Shown here: piece after piece, positions 9,925 through 19,281 of the stretch | Layout: each line of letters starts with the position of its first letter | Position numbering within the stretch: the stretch's first letter is position 1 | Assembly: GCF_004011695.2 (NCBI RefSeq) | Contig: NC_082423.1 | Span: 620,001-684,000 of the forward strand | Source: Ascochyta rabiei | Taxonomy: Eukaryota > Ascomycota > Dothideomycetes > Pleosporales > Didymellaceae | Length of the DNA stretch: 64,000 nt | Direction of reading: 5' to 3' | The notes under the pieces: generated by a model | Seen by the model: the letters and a program-made list of their open reading frames with translations, nothing else | The model's database searches: none | Told to the model about the DNA's origin: nothing | Position numbers and translations under genes: made by a program

Positions 9925-10803
9925 ATGCCTCGACGACACCAATACACAGACGTACGGCCACAAGACCACCACGATGACGACTCATCGACCGAGGTCGAAT
10001 CTCTCGTTGGGGGCGAGAAAGCATGGGCAACAAATGACTACACGCGACCATCACAATCGCGGAGAAACGTTTTATGTCCGCCTTGTTTGTCGGCTCTCCG
10101 GTGGTTCATCGTCATCGCGCTTCAAGTCGTTATCGTTGGACTCTTGGCCCGCGAACAAGGCCTATTAATGGACTCGAAGTGGACACGACCCGCAGCGACC
10201 AGCGAGAAAGAAGTAGGTGGCGACATGACCGGCTGGGGTCCACACAGTACGTGCGATTCTTTCACTACAACATCTGCTCTGTCCGTCGATGCTAACCATG
10301 CCCTAGTCCCGACAAAGGTCACAACATTCCAGATCAACCAAACGTACGCCCCTTACAATACCTCAGACTTCTTCAAACCCGAAACCCTCGCCGCGTGGAA
10401 TGAACTAATCCCCGTCGGCATGGGCTTCCAACACATCAAGCGACCGCAAGACTACCACGACCTCCCGACCCCAATAGTCTGGGACCAGAACAAGACTGTC
10501 TTCACCACCTCCATGACGCACCAACTGCACTGCCTCTATGCAGTGGTCGAAGTCTACAGTGGCCTGAAGAGCAACATCTCCCTCCCCGAAGACCACCACT
10601 GGCACATGATCCACTGCTTCGATTACATGCGCCAGGCCATCATGTGCTCGGCCGATCTGGCCCTCGAAGGTCTGGAGACCACGTTTCCTGACCACAATGG
10701 AGGGAGTGATGGTTGGGATAGCAAACATGTGTGCAGGGATTACAGTCAGGTGAAAGCGCATCTGGAGAAGGTTAGGGCGTATGACGACCAGGAAATTTTT
10801 TGA
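9925..10803 (+). CDS. UstYa-family (DUF3328) membrane oxidase-like protein
   Basis: UstYa-type proteins are fungal type II membrane proteins. Several act as oxidases or cyclases in ribosomal-peptide and other secondary-metabolite pathways (ustiloxin UstYa/UstYb is the reference case). A 60-nt intron (10,247-10,306; GTACGT, CTAAC, CCTAG) is in frame and has no stop; removing it gives 272 residues. A single hydrophobic helix lies at about residues 58-76 after a polar, acidic N-terminus. Two HxxHC motifs define the family: HQLHC (about 179-183) and HMIHC (about 207-211), the second followed by FDYMRQAIMCSADL. The PETLAAWNELIPVGMGF block is also typical. NQT, NTS, NKT and NIS sites in the C-terminal part fit a lumenal location. 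No precursor peptide, methyltransferase or second UstYa gene is visible nearby, so its pathway is unknown. It is the last gene before the AT-rich block. Confidence 0.88.
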   Translation: MPRRHQYTDVRPQDHHDDDSSTEVESLVGGEKAWATNDYTRPSQSRRNVLCPPCLSALRWFIVIALQVVIVGLLAREQGLLMDSKWTRPAATSEKEVGGDMTGWGPHSTCDSFTTTSALSVDANHALVPTKVTTFQINQTYAPYNTSDFFKPETLAAWNELIPVGMGFQHIKRPQDYHDLPTPIVWDQNKTVFTTSMTHQLHCLYAVVEVYSGLKSNISLPEDHHWHMIHCFDYMRQAIMCSADLALEGLETTFPDHNGGSDGWDSKHVCRDYSQVKAHLEKVRAYDDQEIF

Positions 10804-11380
10804 ATCGTGGACATCATTAATGACATGGATTCGTTTCCTACTTTGACACCCTCCTCTGAAGCTGGTGACGCGACTGTGCTGACAGATGATGGTAATCGTA
10901 ATAGATCACTTCACCTCCCAAGTTTTCAGCGGAAGGCAGACACAGCAGCACCACCTTCTCGGCTCCAACTACATCGCCTCGACATCTGAGCAGTGTCCTG
11001 GCAACTGTCTCACACGTGCGAACTCCAAGTATTGTCTCGTGAGATCTCGTGAGCGTGAGATCCCTCAAAAAAGTCCAAGCGTCTTCGTACCGCACCGTAT
11101 CTATAGGACATGCTCAAGAAATCCAGACACAGTCTCGAGTTCAACAAAAACAAATACATACAACAGCGGGTATTCGCTAGTAGTCACCCAGCTAACTACT
11201 TATCCGCCGGTGCGTTGCTTGAATAGGGCTGAGCGAACAGGAAGCCTTGTTGTGAGGATACACTTAAGCCGACCAACGCTAAAACTACCCTTACCACCAA
11301 CTCACCGACTTAGGGCCTGTCTACTTCACACAATTTATCCAATTCCTTAATCTAATAATCTGATTGATTAGACAATTTAA
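10804..11380. other. Transition from gene-rich DNA to the AT-rich block
   Basis: Normal-composition sequence downstream of the UstYa-family gene, with no supported gene. Composition drops abruptly at about 11,380, the left edge of the transposon block. Confidence 0.5.
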
Positions 11381-11437
11381 GGGGTGTCTTATAAAATTCG
11401 ATTAAGATATTTACTTATATTATTTAATTACTAACAT

Positions 11438-12057
11438 TGTAACAACGCAGGATGATAGAAGTCCCTAAAAGATGTAGGTATCCGCTACGAGGTGTATAGG
11501 AGCACTAGGATAGTTTACACAGAGAATTGTTCTATTTCTATAGGTCTTGTATAAAAGATACTTAAAAACTAGCTCTTTATGCCTGTTAACCTTATGCCTT
11601 TTATACCACATAAGAGTTAGAAAAAATTAGAGTGCTAGCCTAGGGTGTGGGGTAGATACAGATGTAACAGCACTAAGTTGGTAATAAGTTAGAGGGGAAT
11701 TAGATAAGGCTTTAGGTAACTAGTGTATTACACTACCCCCCCTCTTATATAGGCAGATTATTATAACGCACCAGTCACCTAAAGCCTTGTCCAATTCCTC
11801 TCCAACTTATTACTGACTTAGTGTCGTTACATCTGTGTCCACCCTACACCTAAGGCCAGTACACTAATTCTTTCTAACTCTTATAAGGTATAAAAGGCAT
11901 AAGGTTAACAGGCATAGAGAGCTAGTTTTTAAGTATTCTTATATATAAGACCTATAAGAATAGAACAATTTTCTATATAAACTATTCTAGTGCTTCTATA
12001 CACCTTATAGCAGATACCTATATCTTTTAGAGACTTCTATTATTTTATATTATTATA
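11438..12057. repeat. 620-bp palindrome (foldback element)
   Basis: Two arms of about 290 bp are inverted copies joined by a loop of roughly 30 bp near 11,740-11,770 that contains CCCCCCCTC. The left arm starts TGTAACAACGCAGG. Aligned with the complement of the right arm, the outer 40 bases differ mostly by C/T and G/A changes, so the arms were once near identical. No coding sequence is visible and no other copy is in the window. It could be a foldback transposon or MITE; I could not find a clear target duplication. Confidence 0.75.
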
Positions 12058-15000
12058 TTATACTTAAAAACTTATTCTAGCTAGTAATAGCCTTTAAATA
12101 ATATTACAAAATTATTTAGTTATTTTAAGTACCTCTAGATTTAGATCCCTTACAGTTACAAACTAAGACTAGGTCCTAATTATTATTTAATATAACAGTT
12201 AGGATTTTAGAGACCTTCTAGAAACTAAAGCCTTTAGGTTTAGAATTTTCTATAACTAACTGCTCTAGGATTACTTTTAGAAAAAGCTATGTTAGATTGT
12301 ACTAAGATAAACACTTAGAAATTATTAAGAACCTATCTAAATTAAATTAGTACTAATATTAGGCACTACTAACCCTAGTTTAAAGGAACCTACTAGAAGA
12401 TCTACTAGGATTTAGGCAACTATGCCTCCTAAAGGATTAGTTAATAAACTACTTACTAAAAGTAAATTAGATAAGGACTTAGATTAGGACAAGCTGCGTA
12501 TAGAGATAGACTAACTATAGTCTAAAATAGCTAGGCTTTAAGCACAAACCTCTCTATACAAAGATAATCCTATACCTACTACTAAGTCCCCCTAACTAAC
12601 TTAGAGATTTAGTTCTCTAAGCCCTGTTTATACCCCTAGGCTTAGTACATAAACTCTAACTATTAATAAATTAAGTAATAGCAAAGAACCTACCTTTAAA
12701 TAGTAGTAAGCCTTAATTTGTAACTAACTTAATATTAATTTAGATTACTATCCTATAGAGAGAGCCTGTATAGCTCTAGTATAGGGAGACACTTCTAGGC
12801 TTACTAAGGAATACCTTAAGCCCTAATACTTGTCTTATAAGTTAGATTATTTTTTAAATATTAAGGAAATAATTACGCTTCTCTACTCTTATTTTATTAC
12901 TAGAAACAAGAAAGCTAAGAGTTAGGCTGTGTTTAACTGCCTATAAAGAGGAAAGGATAATACATTTCTAACTTTTCAAGTATAATTCCTAAGTTCTGCT
13001 ATTTAAGGATAAGTACCTAAGTTAGAATAGTTTTACTGCTTATAGATAAAGATTACTCTAGCCCTCTAAAGTCTAAATCTTAAATTTAAAAGATAGTAGA
13101 ATAACTTATTTAAACTTATAATAGAGCACTTAACAGCATATAATATAGAAAGAAAGCAGAACCCTATCTATACCCTACCTAACACTACTCTAACTTAGAC
13201 CTAACCCTAAACAGTTAATATTTAGCCTTATTCTAACAACCTACTTCTAAACTAACCTACCCCTAGTATTTAGAAGCCTTTAACATCTACTCTACCTCTA
13301 CCTAGGACTACCCCCTAAGCCACACCTGTAAGAGAGCTAACTCTAGGTAACTATTATAAATATAGTAAGGCAGTTTATTTTATAAAAGATTATACTAGTT
13401 ATTAAATTTAAGAAATCTAAATAGATACTAAAGATTACGTTAATACTAAAGAAGACTTTAAAGAGGACCTAATACCTAAGGGAAACAGTTCTGCCTAAGA
13501 AAATAATCTTACCTAGGCGTAAATTGATATAACCTATCTAACCTCTCTTTATTTTATTTATTTAGTAGACCCTATTTTCTTATTTCTTCTATTCTATTAA
13601 ACTAAGGGCTAGGCGTATAACTTAATTCCTTAGTTAACACTAGTGCCTAAGGATTTCTATTTCTAGACTCTAAAATTACTTCTTTAGTCTCTTTAGCGCT
13701 TAGGACTCCTATCTAAAAGTTACTCTTTAAGATTATTGTTAAAGGATTCTAAGACTAAATTATAACCTTAGTAAACTAGAATATACAGCTACACCTAATA
13801 ATTAATAGCTATAAGATCTGTAACTACCTCTTTATTATTATTAACCTAGAATCTTAGGATTATATTATTAGTATTAAATAGTTAAAATATATTAAGCTCT
13901 AGCTTAATATAGATTAGCCTTAGCTTATATAGCTAGTAAAGTATCCTTAGTTATATAAGCCTGCCCCTCTATTATTAATAACCCTTAACTACCCTACACC
14001 TTAAGCTTATGTCTTACAGGACATATAACGCAGAGATTACTTATAGAATAGAGAGAAATATTATTAGAGCTAAAGCCTAAACAATTCTATCTATTAGATT
14101 AGAGGAAATTTTACAATTACTAAAATCTTAAACCTTACTATTAGCCTAGACCTAAAAGGCTGCTAACTTGCTTCTAACCTAAGCTATAAATATTTTTATA
14201 ACTTCTATAAACTTCTTTTACTTTTCTATAAAAAAGCTATAGAGTAAATTCTTTACTACTAGTCTATATAAGATTAACTGCCTTATTAATAACTGTCTTA
14301 ACCTAGACAATCTAGAAAACACCTACCTCCTAAGAGAGCAATTACTAGAGAAATATGCCTAATATGCTAATATATTTAGCAAAACAAAGTCTAAAACCCT
14401 TTTAGAACACTGCCCTTATAACTGTAAAATTATCTTAGAAGGATAATTACTAACTTCCTACTTGCCCCTATATAAGTAAAATCTTAGAGAACTTAAGGCT
14501 ACTAAGAAGATTCTATAAGATTAACTTACATATAGTTAGATTAAACATAGTTAGAGCCCTTTTATACCACTAATACTCTTTGTTTATAAGCTAAATAGGG
14601 GCCTGCGTATTTATATTAACTATTACAAACTTAACGCTTTTACTAGGAAAGACTCCTATCTAATACTGTATATAGATAAGCTACTTACCTAACCTTAAAA
14701 AGCTAAGATCTTTACTAAGTTTAATATCTAGAATACCTTTAATAGAATTTATATAGACCCCTTGTTAGAGAAGTATACTACGTTTTGTACCTATTACAGC
14801 AGTTTTAAGTGTAAGGTTTTACTATTTAGATTATGTAATAGACTAGCTACGTACTAATAATATATAAATAATATTCTTATTAAATACCTTAATAACTTCT
14901 ATATTACCTACCTAGATAACATCCTTATCTACTCTAAAGACCTAGCCGCACAAAAGCGCTATGTTAAACTAGTATTAGAATATCTCTAATTAGCTAGACA

Positions 15001-15121
15001 ACAGGTAGATATTAAGAAAAACAAGTTCTATATTACTTATACTAAATACCTAGGTTATATCCTAACTAATAAGGGAATTAAAGTAGATTCTAAGAAAGTA
15101 TAAGCCCTAAGAAATTAGACC
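12058..15121 (+). pseudogene. Truncated, RIP-mutated Ty3/gypsy retrotransposon (plus strand)
   Basis: Degenerate pol remains. Reverse transcriptase is clear at about 14,580-15,080: GLRIYINYYKLNAFTRKD matches the Ty3/gypsy GLRxxVDYRxLNxxTxKD block, VLLFRLCN matches VLPFGLCN, and FYITYLDNILIYSKD matches the YLDDILIYSKD catalytic box (Asp to Asn by G-to-A change). A decayed zinc-knuckle-like stretch (YYKYSKAVYFIKDYTS) lies near 13,350. Stops interrupt every frame. The element ends abruptly at about 15,120 in the region after the catalytic box, where sequence of another retrotransposon begins. RNase H, integrase and both LTRs are not seen. Assignment to Ty3 is confident; the left limit is approximate. 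Confidence 0.75.
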
Positions 15122-15149
15122 CTATTAAAGTTATACTTTAGTTAAAGAC

Positions 15150-15578
15150 CATAAGCACTAATTATATTAGTTCTTAGGGATAAGTACTAGTAGATTAGTT
15201 AGAGTTATAAACTAAGTAAAGCTTATAAAGATAGGGTGCACTAAATAGTACAGAGTAGACTGTCTAGTTTAAGCACAGGTTAAGATTCTAAAGACAAACT
15301 TAATTAATAAGGTTAAATACAAACTATAAGGGTTATATTCCTACTTAACGATATCCTAAGAAAATATAATGCTTATTAAAAAGTAACTAGAGTTAGTCTA
15401 ATAAAATATATATAGGTACTTATAGACAAGTATATTATACTATACTTATTAATAAGTATTTATATAACATCCCTTTCTGTTCTATCCTTTTCTACTGTTT
15501 AATCCTTTAACGCGTAGTTAGGGGTCTTAGTTAGCTGGTACTTATGTTTATACTGTGCCCTAGCACAGGATTATAACA
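15150..15578 (-). repeat. 3' LTR of Ty3 chromovirus copy 1
   Basis: This 429-bp sequence is repeated at 59,672-60,129 (458 bp) and, truncated, at 33,252-33,579. Read on the minus strand it runs from TGTTACGATCCTG (here RIP-altered) to GTGCTTACA (here decayed), the TG...CA form of an LTR. It has C/T changes and small deletions relative to the right-hand copy. Confidence 0.85.
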
Positions 15579-15598
15579 CTATCCCCCCTTCCTCTTTA
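15579..15598 (-). other. Polypurine tract of Ty3 chromovirus copy 1
   Basis: On the minus strand this reads AAAGAGGAAGGGGGGATAG directly before the 3' LTR. That is the expected position and composition of the plus-strand priming site, and it independently fixes both the orientation and the LTR edge. Confidence 0.8.
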
Positions 15599-16179
15599 GT
15601 TTGTCCTTAAACTATGTAATTGTCTATTAGAGTTTTATATAATCTGTAATCTCTATATCTAGTAACCTGTAAGTAAAGATATTCTTATATGCTTGTGAAA
15701 TCTATCTTATATTAGGAATCTGTTAAGCTATCATACCTACTAAAGTCTCTTATAATTATTATTTCTTTAGCAGCTTTAAGTGCTATATTATGCTAGGTAG
15801 TCTAAAAGGGATAAAGTGTGCTAAGTGTATAAAGTGTAGCAAGCTATATATAAATATATCTTAGGTATTATTAGATAAGACTTATAAGGAGTATAAGAAA
15901 AAGGAAGAAGTAGATAAGTTTTTCTTATAACTATAATTACATAATTATTACATAATAAGAAAATTCTAAAATAGGTAAATAAACGCGCGCAGTAAAAGGG
16001 GCTGTGTTTAGTAAATAGAATATTTAAGGCTAGTAAGTTAGACCTAGCTAAGGAAGTTAATCCTAACTGTCCTGCAGCGTCTATTGGCATATATGCCTTA
16101 CTGGCTACCTAGGGTGCTCTTAGTTTAATTAAAGAGTCTATAGTAAATTATAGTACTTATATACTAATTAGTAGTAGCT

Positions 16180-17423
16180 TATAAGGTATATAGGTAGTTC
16201 CTATATATTTTCTAAGTCTAGGTATCCTAACTATTAAACTAGATACCTTTGTTAATTGCTATTTCCCTTATATATTACTATCTTTTTAAACTTCCTATTT
16301 ATCTTTACTATTAGCTTAATAATAGAAGTTCTCCTAGATAGGCATTCTAGGGTTAGCTAGTTTTAATAGTAATATGTGGAATACTAGATCGATTTTTACA
16401 TCCTTTAGCAGATTAAGTCTGTAGTTAACTAGGCTTATCTATTAAGAAATAGAAAAGGGTCTAACTTTAACATAGTCTAGTTTTTTTGTTAGTCTCTGTG
16501 TATAAAGGTTTTTTGTAAGAAGATAGACTTTATCTCCCTCTTTTAGCTAAGGTACTGTTTTTCTTTTCTAGTTAACATATAAGATTACTTGTTCTTAAGC
16601 CTTACTAATATATTTTAGTACCTTTTTATGCACTTCCTTTAGTCTTACTACTAAGAATATTACTAATATAGTCTAAATTAGCATGTCTAGACTTCTATTA
16701 AAGAGATTTAGGTGCATCCTATTATTTAGGAAGAATAGTAATATTTCTATTACTTCTAATAATTTGTTGTTATATATAATTTATGCTATAAGTAACAGTA
16801 AAACCTAATTATCTTGCTACTAATTACTGTATATCTGTAGGTATATTTTTATAGTGTAATTTATTTTTCAGTCTGTCTATCTGTCTGTAGATAATAGGCT
16901 GTTTAAAGCTTCTTCTTATTACTAATAGCTGCTAAGAGCGTAGTCTAGTAGTTTAGCGTAAAGAGCTTGTCTTAATTACTAATAATTAAATCTAGTATAC
17001 TATAATATCTAGTATACTATAATATCTTATATATTAGTCTAGAAATACTTATATAAGCTGCTCTATAGTATAGCTATATTAAAAAGGTATTATCTTAGTA
17101 TACTTCGTAAATCTGTTAACTATAATAAAGATTAAGTTATAGTTGTATATAGTAACTAGGTCTCTTAAGATAAGTAGCTATGTAATAAAGTCTATTATAA
17201 AATTTATCTATAGTGCTGGTAGTAGCTCTATTGCCTATACTTTTCTGTATTTTGCGTGTCTAATGTGTTTATTTTACTAATAGTTTATATAGTTCTTAAT
17301 ATATTTCGTAACCTTGTCCTTTATATTACTAAACTTATAGTGTTACTTAATAAGTTCTATTATACGTGTAATTCTAGGGTGTCTATATAGTAGGTTCTTA
17401 TAGTAATTAGCTATAATTTTGTC
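16180..17423 (-). pseudogene. Integrase C-terminal part and chromodomain of Ty3 copy 1
   Basis: On the minus strand, GDKVYLLTKN (about 16,520-16,550) matches the conserved C-terminal beta-barrel of Ty3 integrases. Further downstream, RYLVxxLGYLDLENIxE (about 16,190-16,250) is a chromodomain core with stops where Trp or Arg codons would be, as in RYLVRWLGYPDxENTWE. Near 17,300-17,400, RHPRITRIIELIK fits the integrase zinc-binding region. Chromodomain integrases direct insertion to heterochromatin in known chromoviruses, which would fit this dense cluster. Confidence 0.8.
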
Positions 17424-17435
17424 TACGCTGGCAAA

Positions 17436-17690
17436 AGGGTAGGGGGTACCCTAGGGTTAGGTAGGGGTTAGGTACAGTCTGCATAGACGTTAGGTAGGGG
17501 TGGGGTAGAAGTAGGGTCTATATAGTGTAGGGGTAGGGTAGGGTCTGCATAGATGTTAGGTAGAGGTAGGGTAGAGGTAGGGTCTATATAGGGTAGGGGT
17601 AGGGTACAGTCTGTACAGACTAGGGGTAGAGGTAGGGTAGGGTAGGGTTTGGGGTAGGGTCTGTAGGGAAGAGGTAGGCCTAAGTAGGGC
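17436..17690. repeat. Telomere-like array, left subterminal part of hAT copy 1
   Basis: Irregular repeats built from GGGTAGGGGTA and GGTTAGG units, broken by short spacers such as GTCTATATAGGGTAG and GTACAGTCTG. It resembles degenerate telomere repeats but lacks a uniform TTAGGG unit. Confidence 0.8.
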
Positions 17691-17694
17691 CTGT

Positions 17695-18000
17695 AGGTGT
17701 CAGCGTGTAACTCTTTAACTAAAGCAGTTATTGTAAAACTTTGTACTATAGGAATGTAGGGCGAAATAAGCGCTTTTAAACGGTCTATATACTGTAAGAT
17801 TCTAATTAAAACTAGTAGAGCTAGAGCAGTTGTTACGTAGGCCTACGTAGTAACAACCTAAGATTTACACAACAACTGCTGTAACTCTACCAGTTTTAAT
17901 TAGAATCTTACAGAATATAGACTGTTTAAAAGCGCTTTACTTGTTCTTTATCTTTCTAGTATAAAACCTTTTAATAGCTGCTTTACTGTAAGAGTTACAG
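17695..18000. repeat. Hairpin repeat A inside hAT copy 1 (right end truncated)
   Basis: Starts AGGTGTCAGCGTGTAA. The two arms of about 150 bp are inverted copies meeting near 17,850 at CGTAGGCCTACG. The expected right end CGCTGACACCT is missing and telomere-like sequence resumes. It shares most of its length with hairpin B. Confidence 0.75.
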
Positions 18001-18038
18001 GTAGGGGTAGAGGTAGGGAAGAGGTAGGCCTAAGTAGG

Positions 18039-18240
18039 TGTAAAGGATTTACAAAGCGATCACGAGGGAGGATAGGGTTGAAGAGGATAGCAGGTGTATT
18101 AAGGTACGTAGTATGTAGTGACAAGACTAATCGCTGGAGTATTAGTAATAACCTCCAACACCTTTATATAGTCCGGGCTGACTAGCCCCATGGTAGCTCG
18201 CCAGGACTGGCAGAGGTACCCCCGGGCCCAGCGCCTAACA
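18039..18240 (-). mobile_element. Solo LTR of the 202-bp-LTR Ty3 family
   Basis: A 202-bp sequence that on the minus strand runs TGTTAGGCGCTGGG to CCTTTACA and is flanked by the exact 5-bp duplication GTAGG (18,034-18,038 and 18,241-18,245). It matches the LTR at 35,742-35,943 (also 202 bp). It has a TATATAAAG box near 18,150 on the minus strand and keeps GC-rich, little-mutated sequence. Only one LTR remains, as after recombination between the two LTRs of a full element. Confidence 0.9.
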
Positions 18241-18251
18241 GTAGGGCCCGC

Positions 18252-18567
18252 AGGTGTCAGCGTGTAACCCTTTAACTAAAGCGGTTATTACAAAACTTTG
18301 TACTACAGAAATGTAGAGCAAAATAGGCGCTTTTAAACAGTCTATATACCGTAAGATTCTAATTAAAACAAGTAGAGTTACAGCAGTTGTTGTGTAAATC
18401 CTAGGCTGTTACTATGTAGGCCTACGTAACAACTGCTCTAGCTCTACTAGTTTTAATCAGAATCTTACAGTATATGGACTGTTTAAAGGCTCTTGCTTTG
18501 CTTTACATTTCTGTAGTACAAAGTTTTACAATAACTGCTTTAGTTAAAGAGTTAGACGCTGACACCT
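18252..18567. repeat. Hairpin repeat B (intact ends)
   Basis: A 316-bp palindromic repeat starting AGGTGTCAGCG and ending CGCTGACACCT, with arms of about 150 bp around a centre near 18,420. It is a second copy of hairpin A. The sequence before A and before B also matches (GAAGAGGTAGGCCTAAGTAGG), so the pair probably arose by tandem duplication within the hAT element, with the solo LTR inserted later. It looks like a MITE-class element. Confidence 0.8.
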
Positions 18568-18840
18568 ACCCTACCTAGCCCCTACCTAACCCCTAACTAA
18601 CCCCTACCTAACCCCTACCTGTACCCCATGTGGACCCTACCCTACCTCTACCCCTACCCTATGTAGACCCTACCTTACCCCTACCTGTACCCTATATAGA
18701 CCCTACCCTACCCCTACCTATACCCTATGTAGACCCTACCCTACCTCTACCCTCTTAGCATAGAATTAGTGTAGGTAGGGGTAGGGTAGGGTAGAGGTAT
18801 ATCACGTAATGTACCCTACCCCTACCTAACCTCTACCCCT
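18568..18840. repeat. Telomere-like array, right subterminal part of hAT copy 1
   Basis: CCCTACCCCTA-type repeats with TATGTAGACCCTACC spacers, a short inverted stretch near 18,775-18,800, and the right terminal inverted repeat. The same spacer order occurs in the hAT copy ending at 32,532. Confidence 0.8.
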
Positions 18841-19281
18841 TTACTACTATAATTTTGTCCTAAAGTTCCTTTAGTATATCTAATATAATGCGCTGTTTGT
18901 TTTTAATTTACATTATATTATTTAGTTCACGTGTTTCACCACCAAGCAGCGCACCCCCACCAAGCGGCGCGCCCTTACTAACATTGCAACTATTACAGAC
19001 TATTACAACAATGCCACTACAACGCTACACGCAACAATCCTATAACAAAGGCACACTCTACCTTACTATCTAAGCTACAGAAGCTACTGCACTAGATAGT
19101 ACAAAACACACATCTAAGGTATTTAACGTCCTAGAAACAACGCTAAGACAACAACGCGCTAGAAAGCGCGCCTAACACAACTGTTAACCTAACTTAAGCA
19201 AGCTAGATAAGACAGAGGAGGAGGTAATAGTAGCATGTATACTTAAGCTAGATATATAAGAAATAGGCGCTATAAGGACTA

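Larger units (their letters stand above)
17424..18851. mobile_element. Non-autonomous hAT element (copy 1) with telomere-like ends
   Basis: A 1,428-bp insertion in the integrase region of Ty3 copy 1. Left end TACGCTGGCAAAAGGG; right end, on the opposite strand, TATAGTAGTAAAGG, a RIP form of TACGGTGGTAAAAGGG. An exact 8-bp duplication ATTTTGTC flanks it (17,416-17,423 and 18,852-18,859), the length made by hAT transposases. The other Ty3 copy runs without interruption through this site at about 47,410-47,430. Both subterminal regions are telomere-like arrays. The centre holds two hairpin repeats and a solo LTR instead of a transposase, so it must depend on a full element such as the one at 25,862. 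Confidence 0.88.

Noticed and set aside
15821..16090. 89-codon minus-strand frame in the AT-rich block.
   Set aside because: It lies in the decayed 3' end of a Ty3 element, has no motif, and starts and stops at random.
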